The notes under the pieces are model-generated. The model did not search any database. It was not told where the DNA came from and was given only the letters and a program-made list of their open reading frames with translations. Shown piece by piece: positions 1 through 11,576 of a DNA stretch of 64,000 nt. The position numbers were made by a program, and so were the translations under genes. This DNA comes from Malus domestica (Eukaryota > Streptophyta > Magnoliopsida > Rosales > Rosaceae), in contig NC_091677.1 of NCBI RefSeq assembly GCF_042453785.1, positions 29,513,501 through 29,577,500 on the forward strand. Reading direction: 5' to 3'. Every line of letters starts with the position of its first letter. The first letter of the stretch is position 1.

Positions 1-1376
1 GCTTTTCAAAACTGCAGACTGCCATTCATAGTGGACCAAATTTACCGTTTCCTCCAGCACAGGAGCGACAATGCAGTATACGAGGACATAAGCAGCTTGT
101 GAGATGTTGCTGCTTAATTAACAAGATTTCCTTCAGTACAGGGCTGTTTATATCCTGCAACGACAAGGTGTAAAATAAGTTACTTGAAAGAGAACAGCAT
201 TTCCAGAACATTGTTAAACTGATGATCTATTCGTTCAGAGAAACATGAATGAGATGTAATAAGAATTTGAGAAGAATTTGACAACGGAAACGTATTAGAC
301 TTGTCTGATGCAGTTTTGAGATCCTATTTCTATGATATCATTCGCCGCTACCTAACATCAGCCAACATAAAAATGCTGAAATCCTTCCATCTCGTTACCT
401 GAAATGTGTGTTTACTACTCACTAAGTAGTACTAGAGTGTCAGCTGCAGAATCATGTCAGCAAACCAAGTCATCAGGCCATGCAACAAAATATATGCATC
501 CAGGTTTCTGATTGCCTTTGGTCCATTTTGGTTAGTTTGTTTTGTTGAATACATGTCAACAATCTGTGATAAATTTATATATGCTAATAAATAAACAGTG
601 TATGAACAATGAACTAATATTAAACATAAATATTGAAGATCGAGGCTTGCGTACCGCAATGTCCTTGAAACAGAAATTTCGCCCCTACTCAGTGTTTGTA
701 GTTCTCTGGACGTTTGTTTCACCAGGATTCAACGATCAAGTTAGAATTCCAGCACCGGAAAACTTAACTACTGACGAATTTCTTTGTGGTACTCTCAGTA
801 AGAATGCTATGGATTATAGAAGGAGATTTATGCTTTCTGTGTTATAAATGTCATGCAGACGGATGTATATATAGTGAGATTATGTATGTTCGCAACAGGT
901 ATGAGAATGAGATGTGACTGTTGGGAGACATCTCTTTAGATGGGGTGCTGTGCTCTCTGCGTTTTTCATTGACTTCAAACTTCATCTGAAAAGATGAGTC
1001 TGTTAAAAAAATTAATTTAATTAAATTCGAAAATACGATATTCTAAACTACTTTAATTTACGGGTAGAGGATTCAAACTTAGGTGAAGGGCGGACAGAGC
1101 ATACTGCTCTGGCCAACTTGTGAACGACAACGAACCTGGGAAGAAGCTTCATGGGTGCTTTCAGTTCATCACAAAAGCATTTGAAACAATGTTGGGAGCT
1201 GCATAATAAAGTGGTGGATTTGAAAGTGGTGCAACAGAGAGAATTATGGGGATAGGAAGGAAGCTAGGGGATTGGAAACATGTCCTCCAAATCCAATGGA
1301 TTTTTAAGGTTGTGCAAACTGCCACTGGATATGTACTTGCAGTATTATATTTAAAATGCACAGGTGCTTAACAAAA
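1..1376. other. Intergenic, no gene recognised
   Basis: AT-rich sequence with only short open frames on both strands, none resembling a family I know. A frame on the minus strand near 30-170 follows a possible splice acceptor, so it could be the last exon of a gene lying off the left edge, but nothing supports this beyond the acceptor-like pyrimidine-AG. Confidence 0.4.
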
Positions 1377-1458
1377 GACGCTTTGGCCGAGTGGTTAAGG
1401 CGTGTGCCTGCTAAGTACATGGGGTTTCCCCGCGAGAGTTCGAATCTCTCAGGCGTCG
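1377..1458 (+). tRNA. trnS-GCU: tRNA-Ser (anticodon GCU)
   Basis: An 82-nt class II tRNA. The 7-bp acceptor stem pairs 1377-1383 with 1451-1457 (one G-U) and the discriminator G is at 1458. The D arm holds the box A-like GGCCGAGTGGTTAAGGC. The 5-bp anticodon stem closes loop CTGCTAA with GCT at 1410-1412. A long variable arm (GGGG/CCCC) and a T arm GAGAG-TTCGAAT-CTCTC complete it, as expected for serine. A T-run at 1463-1467 is a suitable Pol III terminator. No intron. It should decode AGU/AGC in the cytosol. Confidence 0.95.
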
Positions 1459-2489
1459 TTTCTTTTTATTTTTCCCTCAATTATATAACCTTTTTTTTTT
1501 CTTTCGTTTTTTGTTCTGTTTCTCTTCGAGTGTGTTAGTTATCTTCGTGTAAGGGAGGCCGCCTATTTTTCTCCAGTCGTTGTAGATTCATCTCCGAAAT
1601 TTTTCGAATTCCCGGGAACCATCTCCTTCCTTCCTATAAGCTCACAGCTCTCTCACTTGTACTGACCTAGGTATGTCTTATCCTCTACCTTCACTTTCTC
1701 GTTTATTCTCAAATTTACGATTTTATCAGAGGGTTTTAGTTTGGGGTTAGGATTCGTATTAGATTTTAGTTAAGGGTTTGGTAATTAGGATTTGGCTGCT
1801 TTTCTACATTTCAATGCACTTCCGTTTTATTTTATTTTGTTTTTTAATTTTTAGTTTCCATTGTATGTTTATGAATAGTCCATGATTGTTTATTATCCGA
1901 GATATCGACAAATTTGTTGGTGATGTTAAAATTTATCTTCGGGGAGGTCTGTATCCAAGATCCTCTCAGACACAGTTCGGGCAGGTCGTATTGTTTTAAT
2001 AGGTTCCATAAGCTTGGGAAATTTCAAAGAAACAACAAAACTGCAGAAATTTCTTTAGAGTTTTTGGCTTGGAAAAGAAAAAACTTAGGGCCCGTTTGAT
2101 TACTGTTTCGATTTTTTTTTGTTTTTTTTGTTTTTTCACTTTTGGGTTAGAAATGAAGGGAAATGCGAACAAAGAAAAGATGACTAAGGAGATGGAGGGT
2201 TTAGGGTAATAGGTAACAAATAGTGATAATGTGAATATTATGCCACCGTTGTGCAAATTTTTACGTGTTTCTACTGACATTGCAGAGGAACTTGCAACAA
2301 TAATGAGTTGGATTTTTGGTGTGTTTGGGGACTAGGAAGGCAGTTTGGACACATCAAAGTAATTGGACAAAGGTGGACTGTCGGTGCTCGTGCTCAAATA
2401 TATAGAACAATAAGCAGGAAGCAAAAGTAAAAAAGAAAAGATATGTCGGAGACTCTCTGAACAAAGATGATTCTTACAACTCAAAAGAG
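1459..2489 (+). promoter_or_regulatory. Upstream region of the PPR gene with a possible 5' UTR intron
   Basis: The stretch between the tRNA and the PPR start. A pyrimidine-rich leader-like segment (about 1560-1670) ends in a good splice donor (CTAG|GTATGT at 1670/1671), and a good acceptor (CATTGCAG) ends at 2285. This suggests a 5' leader intron 1671-2285 spliced before the start codon at 2490. The putative intron contains a T-rich tract near 2107-2137. This is inferred from splice-site consensus only; no transcript evidence is available here. Confidence 0.4.
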
Positions 2490-5012
2490 ATGTACAGTAG
2501 AATTATATGTCCAGTCTACAAACGTTTCATACACATTACACCACAATGGTCCAAGTCCATACATACAAACTACAAAAACTCCCTTAATTTGGAAGGGGCA
2601 TTGGCAAGCCAGTTTGCTTCTATCTTGCAAGCTTGCAATGATGAGTCTCTTATCCAACAAGGTAGACAAGTTCATGCACATGTTATTTGCAGCGGACTTG
2701 TCAAAAACAGCCTTGTCGGGACAAGGATCCTGGGTATGTATTTTCTCTGCGGGAGCATTATGGGCGCCAAGAACATGTTTTATCAGCTTGATTTGAAATA
2801 TACTTTGCCTTGGAACTCGATGATTAGAGGGTTTACTATGATGGGTTACTTTGATTATGCCTTGCTGTTTTACTTTAAGATGCTGAGTTCTGGAGTTTCA
2901 CCTGACAAGTACACTTTTTTGAGTGTAATTAAAGCTTGTGGTGGTGTGAATAATGTAAGATTGGGCAAAGCAGTATATGATACTATCCAGTTTATGGGTT
3001 TTGGAGTTGATATATTTGTGGGGAGCTCCTTGATTCGACTGTATGTGGACAACGGTTGTATTCAGGATGCATGGAGCTTGTTTGTTAAAATGCCTGTCAA
3101 AGATTGTGTTTTATGGAATGTTATGCTTCATGGTTATGTTAAAAATGGACAATTAAATAATTCTGTTAGAATGTTCTTGGAAATGAGAAGTAGTGAAGTT
3201 AAGCCAAATGCAGTGACGTTCGCTTGCATTTTGTCTCTTTGTGCTTCAGAAGCTATGATTGGTTTTGGTACTCAACTTCATGGGCTCGTTGTTGCATGTG
3301 GGTTGGAGTCGGATTCTCCGGTGGCTAATACATTGTTAGCAATGTATTCTAAATGCCAATGCTTCTCTGATGCTCGCAAGTTGTTTGATATGATGCCTCG
3401 AACTGATTTAGTGACATGGAATGGAATGATATCTGGTTATATACAAAGTGGGTTTATGCTTGAGGCTTCACGTTTGTTTCAGGACATGATATCTACTAGT
3501 GTCAAACCTGATTCGATCACATTTGCAAGTTTTTTACCTTCGGTTGCTGAACTAGGTAGCCTCAAGCAAGGTAAGGAAATTCACGGTTACATTGTAAGGC
3601 ACTGCGTGCCTTTGGATGTGTTTTTGCAATGTGCACTTATTGATGTATACTTCAAGTGCAGGAATGTGGACATGGCACGTAAAATTTTCAGCAAAAGCAC
3701 CAGAACGGATGTTGTCATCTGCACAGCTATGATTTCGGGTTTTGTTCTCAATGGGATGAATTGTGATGCATTGGAAATTTTTAGAAGGTTACTTAAAGAG
3801 AAAATGAGACCGAATTCTCTAACACTGGCAAGTGTTCTACCAGCTTGTGCTGGTCTGGCTGCTCTGAAATTTGGAAAGGAATTGCATGGAAACATCCTTA
3901 AGCATGGGCTTGATGCAAGGTGTTATGTGGGTAGTGCCCTTACAGACATGTATGCAAAATCTGGAAGACTCGATCTTGCTCATCGAGTTTTTCAAAGACT
4001 GTCTGAAAGGGATGCTGTTTGTTGGAACTCGATGATAACAAGCTATTCCCAGAATGGCAAACCGGAAGAGGCGATAGATCTATTTCGTCAAATGGGGACG
4101 GAAGGTGCCAAGTATGACTGTGTTAGCATTTCAGCTGCGCTTTCTGCTTGTGCAAACTTACCAGCACTTCATTATGGGAAAGAGATCCATAGTTTCATGA
4201 TTAGAAGTGCATTTAGTTCCGATCTATTTGCTGAGAGTGCACTGATAGACATGTATGCCAAATGTGGAAACTTAGATCTTGCTCGCCGTGTGTTTGACAT
4301 GATGGAAGAGAAGAATGAAGTTTCCTGGAACAGCATCATTTCTGCTTATGGGAATCATGGTCGTCTTAAGGAATCTCTTGTTCTGTTTCATGAAATGTTG
4401 AGTAAAGGGATCTTGCCCGATCATGTCACCTTTCTTGGTATATTATCTGCTTGTGGCCATGCAGGCGCAGTTGATGATGGAATTCTCTACTTCCGTTGCA
4501 TGATTGAGGAATATAGGATCCCAGCTAGGTTGGAGCATTATGCTTGCATGGTAGATCTATTAGGGCGTGCTGGACATTTACGTGAAGCATTTGAAACAAT
4601 AAAGAGCATGCCATTCTCCCCAGATTCGGGTGTCTGGGGAACAATGCTTGGAGCCTGTCGGCTCCATGGCAATGTTGAGCTTGCAGAAGAGGTATCAAGA
4701 TACCTTTTTGAATTGGCACCGCAAAATTCTGGCTATTATATACTCCTCTCAAATATACTTGCTGATGCTGGAAAATGGGGGAGTGTGCTGAAGGTTCGAA
4801 CGCTAATGAAAAACAGAGAAGTTCAAAAGGTTCCTGGGTACAGTTGGATTGAGGTAAACAACAACACTCATATGTTTGTTGCAGCAGATGGGAGTCACCC
4901 ACAGTCTGCTCAGATATATTCATTGCTCAACAGTCTTCTTCTAGAACTAAGAAAAGAGGGTTATAATCCCAGACCTTACCTTCCAACACATCCACAGACA
5001 TTGGGGATTTAA
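2490..5012 (+). CDS. Pentatricopeptide repeat protein, PLS class with E-type end (At4g21300-like)
   Basis: Single-exon gene of 840 residues. The first ~30 residues are rich in Arg, Lys, Ser, Thr and His and have no acidic residue, which fits a mitochondrial or plastid targeting peptide. From about residue 40 the protein is a run of PLS-type PPR motifs with recurrent signatures (LIDMYAKCG, WNSMI, GKEIH, PDHVTF). The end has E/E+ features (GVWGTMLGACRLHGN, NSGYYILLSN, VPGYSWIE) and no DYW deaminase domain. Order and length match the Arabidopsis protein At4g21300 as I remember it. PLS proteins bind organelle RNA, usually as site-recognition factors for C-to-U editing, with a DYW protein supplied in trans. 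The target here is unknown. The start is the first ATG giving a presequence, and the frame is unbroken. Confidence 0.93.
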   Translation: MYSRIICPVYKRFIHITPQWSKSIHTNYKNSLNLEGALASQFASILQACNDESLIQQGRQVHAHVICSGLVKNSLVGTRILGMYFLCGSIMGAKNMFYQLDLKYTLPWNSMIRGFTMMGYFDYALLFYFKMLSSGVSPDKYTFLSVIKACGGVNNVRLGKAVYDTIQFMGFGVDIFVGSSLIRLYVDNGCIQDAWSLFVKMPVKDCVLWNVMLHGYVKNGQLNNSVRMFLEMRSSEVKPNAVTFACILSLCASEAMIGFGTQLHGLVVACGLESDSPVANTLLAMYSKCQCFSDARKLFDMMPRTDLVTWNGMISGYIQSGFMLEASRLFQDMISTSVKPDSITFASFLPSVAELGSLKQGKEIHGYIVRHCVPLDVFLQCALIDVYFKCRNVDMARKIFSKSTRTDVVICTAMISGFVLNGMNCDALEIFRRLLKEKMRPNSLTLASVLPACAGLAALKFGKELHGNILKHGLDARCYVGSALTDMYAKSGRLDLAHRVFQRLSERDAVCWNSMITSYSQNGKPEEAIDLFRQMGTEGAKYDCVSISAALSACANLPALHYGKEIHSFMIRSAFSSDLFAESALIDMYAKCGNLDLARRVFDMMEEKNEVSWNSIISAYGNHGRLKESLVLFHEMLSKGILPDHVTFLGILSACGHAGAVDDGILYFRCMIEEYRIPARLEHYACMVDLLGRAGHLREAFETIKSMPFSPDSGVWGTMLGACRLHGNVELAEEVSRYLFELAPQNSGYYILLSNILADAGKWGSVLKVRTLMKNREVQKVPGYSWIEVNNNTHMFVAADGSHPQSAQIYSLLNSLLLELRKEGYNPRPYLPTHPQTLGI

Positions 5013-5720
5013 TCTATAGACAGAAAGAAAATAGAAGTTCACTACACTCATTCGGTAGTTGGATTGGTAACATTTAAACTTACCTCCCCAGAGAAGGAAA
5101 AAGGGGTTCAACTCTCAAATTAGAAATCTGAAAAACTGCCTAAGGGGTCCCCTCTTGATTGTGTTTCCGACCTTGAAGATAATTAAACCGATGTGGTTTT
5201 GGAACCTTTTGCCACTTATTTGGAGGGTGTTTTCAGCTATGAAGGTATGAAGGTGGGTTTTCATCTGGACTGGTTTCCAATCCTAAGCATTTTTCTTATA
5301 TTGAGGTCAATTTGCTCATATAACATATACCCATTTTTCTTCGTTGGTACAAATGTTCCAGCTTGGCCAGATGTTTTATGTTTGTCCCATCATACAAAGG
5401 TTGATAAACCAAAAAGACAACGGTGGAAATACTCCTTTGCATTTGGCAACAATGTACCATCATAGAGAGGTTGGCATATAAGGACCAACATAAAGCTCTT
5501 AAAGTGTAGGGTCATGACAGCTCGTGACGTTGCTGAAAGCAGTTTGGGAATTGTTGCATCACACCAGGGGGTAAGTTTCTGTGCTATCTATTGTTATAAA
5601 ATTACGGATGATTATGCCTTACTACAATTTACAACCAAAGGAAGGATCATAGTTCTAGTCCATTGGGTTCCATTCTTTTTCAGTTACCTAACGAGGAAAT
5701 CCATAGGAACAGGGTAAAAT
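5013..5720. other. 3' region of the PPR gene, no further gene
   Basis: Contains the presumed 3' UTR of the PPR gene and then sequence without a recognisable protein. It may include decayed upstream parts of the ankyrin-type relic that follows at 5721, but I could not recognise ankyrin repeats in it. Confidence 0.4.
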
Positions 5721-6113
5721 ACGTTATTAGTGGTGGCCACACTAGTTGCCACGGTGACATTTGCAGCCAGTTTCACAATGCCAGGCGGTTACAGCAATTC
5801 GGTCCTCATGAGGGCGTCACAACCTTGTTGCAATCAGTCTCATGGGGTGTACACAGCTCTTCCATTACGGCACAGGGACTAACTCGATCATTTTCGAAAT
5901 AGCTGTCGCAGTGCTGGGCAATGGTCATGCACTTGACCAAAGATTTGGAAGAGGTTCAAACTGCCTTATTTTCCATCACATATTCAGCCTATCCAAAGCT
6001 TTGGTTAACCTTTTTTTGGGATAGTTTCATTTGGGCCTGGCGGTTCTTTGTTTGGCTGGTATTCTTATCTTTTTCCAACGTTATTTCGATTTCGTCATCA
6101 ATGATCTCTTCAT
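5721..6113 (+). pseudogene. Relic of an ankyrin-repeat membrane protein (PGG domain)
   Basis: Reading from 5721 gives TLLVVATLVATVTFAASFTM followed directly by PGGY, the hallmark of the PGG domain of plant ankyrin-repeat membrane proteins (ACD6/ITN1-like). In that family the segment opens the first of several C-terminal membrane helices. After GGYSN the frame breaks; the expected continuation (GPHEGVTTLLQSV) is in another frame near 5800-5840. A further frame change leads to a Trp/Phe-rich hydrophobic stretch near 6000-6110. No ankyrin repeats are seen upstream, so this is a 3' fragment of a dead gene. The family assignment rests on this one motif block. Confidence 0.7.
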
Positions 6114-6120
6114 AATATCC

Positions 6121-6803
6121 AAGTGAGGAGTGAACTTGTTTAGTAAACAGAAAAAGTCATAAAAATGGTTAAGTTAAGAAACACATGTCGAAAATATATC
6201 AAGGAGACATGAAAAAGACATATATAACTTGTTTGTATGTGTTTTTAAAATGACTGAAAACGTTTTTGGTGAAAATGTTTTTAAAATCAATTCTTAGTAA
6301 AAATGCAAGTAAATTATGGAAAAATGTTTTTAGTCATTTTAAAAGGACGTTAGCCTATAATTGGGAACAATGAATCTGTGGCAAGTGAGGAGTGTAACTT
6401 ATTTAAAATCAATTCTTAGTAAAAATGCAAGTAAATTATGAAAAACGTTTTCAGTTATTTTAAAAGCACATTAGCCTATAGTTGGGAACAATGAATCCGT
6501 GGCAAGTGAGGAGTGTAACCTGTTTGATGTTTAAACAGAAATAGTCATTATTAAAAAATGATGCTGCCCATGTCATTTTAAAAGGACATTAGCCTATGGT
6601 TGGGAACAATGAATCCGTAACAAGTGAGGAGTGTAACTTGTTTGATGTTTAAACAGAAATAGTCATTATTAAAAAATGATGCTGCCCATGTCATTTTAAA
6701 AGGACGTTAGCCTATGGTTGGGAAGAATCTGTAACAAGTGAGGAGTGTAACTTGTTTGATGTTTAAACAGAAAATGTCATTATTAAAAAGATGATGCTGC
6801 CCA
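6121..6803 (+). repeat. Tandem repeat, ~118-121 bp period, about four copies
   Basis: A core block beginning GTCATTTTAAAAGGAC recurs at about 6333, 6454 (diverged), 6572 and 6690, followed each time by GGGAACAATGAATC-like and AAGTGAGGAGTGTAAC blocks. The last two units run about 6571-6688 and 6689-6803. They end in the 12-13 bases that form the 3' end of the tRNA-Val gene at 6792-6864, so the duplication breakpoint lies inside that gene. Earlier units are more diverged and partly lack the tRNA tail. Confidence 0.85.
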
Positions 6804-6864
6804 GGATCGAACTGGGGACCTTCAGTGTGTAAAACTGACGTGATAACCACTACACCACAGCACC
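6792..6864 (-). tRNA. trnV-UAC: tRNA-Val (anticodon UAC)
   Basis: A 73-nt cloverleaf on the minus strand. The acceptor stem GGTGCTG pairs with CAGCATC (one G-U) and the discriminator is A. The D arm is TGGTGTAGTGGTTATCA. The anticodon stem TCAGT/ACTGA has UAC in the loop (plus-strand GTA at 6829-6831). The T arm is CCCAG-TTCGATC-CTGGG. A T-run follows on the minus strand (plus 6785-6789). No intron. The acceptor end is duplicated in the adjoining tandem repeat, but this copy is complete. Confidence 0.93.
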
Positions 6865-7174
6865 TCTTTGATGAAAGATGTTAATATTATCTTAGATAAC
6901 TAAATTAATTTGAAAGCAAAACCCACACTTTTCGTGGAAACCCAGCGTGTATCCAACCGTAACACGGTAACACCCAATCCGTCCAACACGAAAAACGAAA
7001 AATCCGGAAACCTTGCGATCATTAAAACTGATAGAAACGAAGGTGGACGTCGAATTTCCGATCCTCCTCCTCTTTGGCGTAGCTTCCGATCTTCAATTTC
7101 GTTGGGTTCCCTCCAAATTTTTGTAATTTTGGTGAATTGGGTGGTAGGTCAGAGGGCGGAGACAGACGGATAGG
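6865..7174 (+). promoter_or_regulatory. Upstream/5' leader region of the tetraspanin gene
   Basis: A 310-base gap between the tRNA and the tetraspanin start codon, on the side from which the tetraspanin gene is transcribed. It includes a pyrimidine-rich leader-like stretch (about 7050-7110, CTCCTCCTC and CTTCCGATC). No clear TATA box stands out, so the promoter may be TATA-less. Confidence 0.4.
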
Positions 7175-10100
7175 ATGGGAGGGGTGGCGAGGAGCTGCGT
7201 GCAATCATTGCTCAAGTTGGTGAATTGTATGATTGGGATGGTAGGGCTCGCCATGATTATGTACTCGTTGTGGTTGTTTAGCGCGTGGCAGAGAAACATG
7301 CCTCACTTTCCCCCACCACTCGACCACTCTCACCACCATCCTACACCTTGGTTTGTAAATCTATCTAATCTTGGTTTTTCTTTCCTTTCTCTGGATTTTC
7401 TCATATTAGGGTCTGTTTGTTTCCTGAGAAAATGTGGGAAATGCAAGGGAATCCAGACTTTAAGCTTTCCATGCTGTTGAATTGTGTTTTCTCATTTTCT
7501 TAGACTTGGTTTTTGTTTGAAAAGTTAATTGCTTGTTCAGGAGGTTGCCATCATTTGCTATGGTGGGTCATTTCCCCTTTTTGACTGAAACCTGCCTTTT
7601 TGTTTCTTTTGTATAAAATTCGTAAGAGCCTTTTACTTTGCTTTTCGATTTATAGAGAGCAAAAAGGAGAGGGAAAAAATGGAAAGATTAAAGGAAATCA
7701 CTGTGTCCGTCAATTTTTTCTTTTTCACGTTTAGATATTGAAAATCATTCTGATTTGGACGAATTTTTTGTAAGGATGATATTTGAATGTAGATCTAGAA
7801 AATGAACGGTCATGGAAAAATGTTGTGGAGAGGGCTCAAATAGTGCCATATGAAGTTACTTACTAGTTAGCGCTTGGGCGCTTGGGCACTTCTGATAGTG
7901 GGAGGCTTATGCATTGAAGAGGACTAGGAGATAACTGACATTCAAATCTGAAGTATAACAAAGATGATCAGAATCCACACTAATCAGACTAAAAACAAAC
8001 ATTGTTCTGCAAAACTCCCTTCTGCTGAAAACTGTCATCGCACTCACCTCAAGTGGACTTGTCCCTTCTTGACACCCAAAAAACCGTAAACTTTGCTTCC
8101 TCACATTTGCTGTGGACCAAGCCAACTCAAATTTTCTGTCCTTGACAATCTCCACTCCAACTCCAAAGTATTTGGCCAATGAAGAAACAATTTGTCAGTG
8201 TTTTCCACCTCCCCCTAGCACTACAGGGCAATAGTAAGAAAAACTAGCTTTAGGTATTCTCCTTTGAACCATGACAACTTGACAAGTGTTTACCTCAGCG
8301 TGAAGTGCTTTTTTAATAAATTTAGTTCTTCCTTAGTCATTTAATCATTTGTAGCAGTTGATTTTGGTGCGAATTGGGTTTTATGTCTTGGTTTTTGACT
8401 TTTTGGATGAAGTAAATTTGGTCTTGTCCTCAGCATTGTATATTTATTTTTATGTAAGTATACAATCTTTTTCTCAGTGCTGATTTAAAACTTCTTTTAT
8501 GTTATTTTTTGGCATGAATTGCAGGTTCATATACACTTTTCTTGGTCTTGGGATCACTCTGCTTGTGATCACATGCTCAGGTCATATCGCCGCTGACACT
8601 GCAAATGGTTGTTGCCTTTATTTGGTATCCTTTTGTTTCATATATCTTTATTAGCTATTCAATTATTTGGAGTCAATAACGTCACATTCCCCACCAAATC
8701 GCCTTCTTCTTACTCAACCTTAAATTAAGCAACTCTAACAGCCCTTAACGGATCTGTTTCTGAGTGCTTCAACTGGAAGTGATTTTTCCACTCTGCAATT
8801 TTTCTGATAGCATTGTTGTTAGATATATATAGTTTTTGTAGTTTTTATTTTTCAAATTTTTTGTGCTTCTTGTAAATACACTTGGAAGTGCCCTTAGGAA
8901 GCATCAACTAGGTGCTTCTAAGAAAGCACTACAATGGGCTAAAATGGGCTTATCTGACTCAAAAGAACACAAGTTATAAGATCAAAGAATTTATTTCTCT
9001 TTATCCTTTTGCTGCTTGATACTCTTCCGTTTTTGTTCTATGATTATAGTTGTGTATATCTGTGTTTTCTTTCTCTTTCAAATTAACTTTTAATTATATT
9101 TATTAGGCTTGCAACAGGATCATTTCTTTCTTCCCTTACAATTTGTTCACGTCTCATTATAAATGTCATTATTAGATTCTTAATATTCTGTTAATGTGTT
9201 CATGTGCTCTAAATGGGGAGGCTTATGTGCTGCATCATTTTTTGATAATACTTACATGCTTGATAATTCTTTTCAATCTACAATTTTGAACACCTGAAAT
9301 AGCTGCTACAGTTGTACTTGTATGAAGAGAGGTAGTAGGGTAAAATTAATCTACGTTAGATAAATATTGCTTTAAAGCTAGATAGATATTACTTTAATTT
9401 CAAAAGGCATATTGTCCAGTAGTTTCATCATAGTGGGTAGATTATATAGTAAGTGCTATTTATCATCATAGCATATGGACTTGTCTTTCTTTGGAAGTTA
9501 ATGGATTTTAAACTAGATTGTCAGCTCCATATTTGCCATATCTTTTCAGATCATTTAGATTCATTTTGTTTTAGATATTGATTATTCATAAAACATTTGT
9601 AGAAATGAGTACAGTTCAATGGGGCTTCACTTTCTTTTATTTTTTTACCTCTGTTATCTTTAAATATATAGCCGACCCCACTTAGTGGGAAAAGGCTTTG
9701 TTGTTGTTGTTGTTGTTGTTATCTTTAAATATATATGACAAAAATGTCTGTGTTTTACCTTAATTGCATACAGTACATGGTGTTTGTCTTCTTACTCTTC
9801 ATGCTTGAAGCTGGAGTGACTGCTGACATATTTTTAAACCGTGACTGGGAAGAGGTATATATCGAGTACAGTGTAGTTATTTTTGGTTAATGGGTTAATG
9901 ACTTAGAGACAAGCATATTAGCGATTTGGTTATAATGCTGATAGTTTTTTTATTTGTGGCCAGGACTTTCCAGATGATCCAACTGGGAGATTTGATCAAT
10001 TCAAAGAATTTGTAAGGTCGAACTTTGATATCTGCAAATGGATTGGCTTGTCAATAGTTTGTGTACAGGTCTGTCTCTCTCACTCTCTTTCTGTCTTTGT

Positions 10101-11576
10101 GTACTGCATGTTTGTGCATGCTTTTTTGTAACTTTTTTTAACATCTTGTGAGGAAATAAAAGTTAAATGTTCAATGAGTCTCACTTAATTTGTCTTACTA
10201 AAACTAGTAGACGCTGCAGAATCAGGCGAGTGTTTTAAATATATTTCAGGGTAAATGACCCCAATTTCCCTGTAACTTCAACCCATGTCTCCAGTGGCGG
10301 AGAAAACATGGGCACAGGGGGCACCGCTCCCTCTCATATTTTCTTTTTGGGGACTGTTGATATTAATCTAGTTAACTAGTTCCAAAATTGATTTTGAGTC
10401 GCAAGTGCCTCTATATTCTTCTTTGCTTTCTCACTCGTTCATGTCAAAAACCTGATTTTGTTGCGTATATTTTGTTAATATGAATGACTATTACATTATT
10501 AATACAACAAAGTAAAGAAGAATTTAGAGAAGAGAATGATAAAATTAGGAACGTTGTAACAATTTGCGCACTGCTAAGGGCTATCTGGTTTGCAGATCAT
10601 GGCCATTCCTTATATGTTCTCTGTCCTCTTTCTGTTGAACGTTCGTTGTCTTCTTTTGCAGGGGCTGTCTTTGTTATTGGCAATGATACTCAAAGCTCTT
10701 GGGCCACATCCGTATTATGATAGTGATGATGAGTATATTCCTGAGAGGGTTCCACTCCTAAAGAATGCTGTTCTTCCACCTCCTTATGTCGTTGGTGACC
10801 CTGTATATGGTTCCAATGTATATGGTTCCAAAAGTGATTCATGGAACATAAGGATCAATGACAAGGTAGGAATGTTCGATTTTTTGAATGGGCCATGTTA
10901 TATATCTGCGGCATTATTTCTTTACTTTTTTAAATCAAAGATCTGTATTTCGTTTCTCATAATTTATAAAACTCTGTTTCTAATTCTTGTGCCTTAATCT
11001 TTGTTACTTCTTTTCACTGGAGTATTTATAAAAAAGAAAAGGATCCTCTTATCTGATACTTTCACGAGTCATTCAGATTCTGTAGGACAGCTGAGAGTGT
11101 CATAAGTAGTGCCACTTTTATGGAACACACATGGACGTGTATACGTATATATTATAAATATTATATATTGATTAATATACCCTTTTCAAAGTGTGAAAAT
11201 ATCCCGTTGATTAAGTGAAGTCATGTCTTAATATCTGGTCCTGGGACAGTCTTGTAACATAACATGCTCAATGTCTCAGAATTTGTTTCGCGATTATGTA
11301 CTACATATAAAATTTCTGTATAATGTATATTTACAATAGCAGGCCCTTTCCTGAGGGGATTCCCATTTTCAAGGATCACATTGGGCTCGCATATTTCCAC
11401 CATGAAATGTGGTCCAATAAACTAAACCATCCTATTTTAAGGTCCTCATTGGATGATGATCCTTAAAAGTGACCTGCAACACAGAAAGGGGCAGGGAGGT
11501 TGTGAACCGCATTTGTATGAATTTTTGTTATTGATTCCTTCTGTTTTTTCCCTTTCTAAATCAGACAAACAGGTAA
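7175..11576 (+). CDS. Tetraspanin, TET19/TOM2A-like group, six exons
   Basis: Exons 7175-7350, 8525-8624, 9774-9854, 9964-10068, 10662-10865 and 11565-11576 join in frame to 225 residues; every intron is GT-AG. Four membrane helices lie near residues 14-36, 60-82, 93-113 and 146-170. Between helices 2 and 3 is [15 protein letters not shown], and the large loop contains DIFLNRDW. The cytosolic tail carries [16 protein letters not shown] and an NDKTNR end. This matches plant tetraspanins of the TET18-20 branch related to TOM2A, and TET19 best from memory. Tetraspanins organise membrane microdomains, and TOM2A relatives sit in vacuolar membranes; the role of this one is not known. The last exon carries only three codons and the stop, and its assignment is less sure than the others. 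Intron 2 contains a tiny retroposed insert (9671-9718). Confidence 0.9.
9671..9718 (+). mobile_element. 48-bp 5'-truncated retroposon with (TTG)n tail in tetraspanin intron 2
   Basis: The block starts GCCGACCCCACTTAGTGGG and ends in repeated TTG. It is flanked by a perfect 17-bp direct repeat TTATCTTTAAATATATA at 9654-9670 and 9719-9735. A target duplication plus a simple-repeat tail is the mark of target-primed reverse transcription, so this is probably the 3' end of a SINE mobilised by a LINE. The SINE family is not identified with certainty. Confidence 0.8.

Noticed and set aside
7907-8179. 90-codon minus-strand frame
   Set aside because: Inside tetraspanin intron 1 with no recognisable domain.
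10484-10720. Small frame in tetraspanin intron 4
   Set aside because: It overlaps the intron and exon 5 in the wrong frame; exon 5 in the correct frame matches the family.
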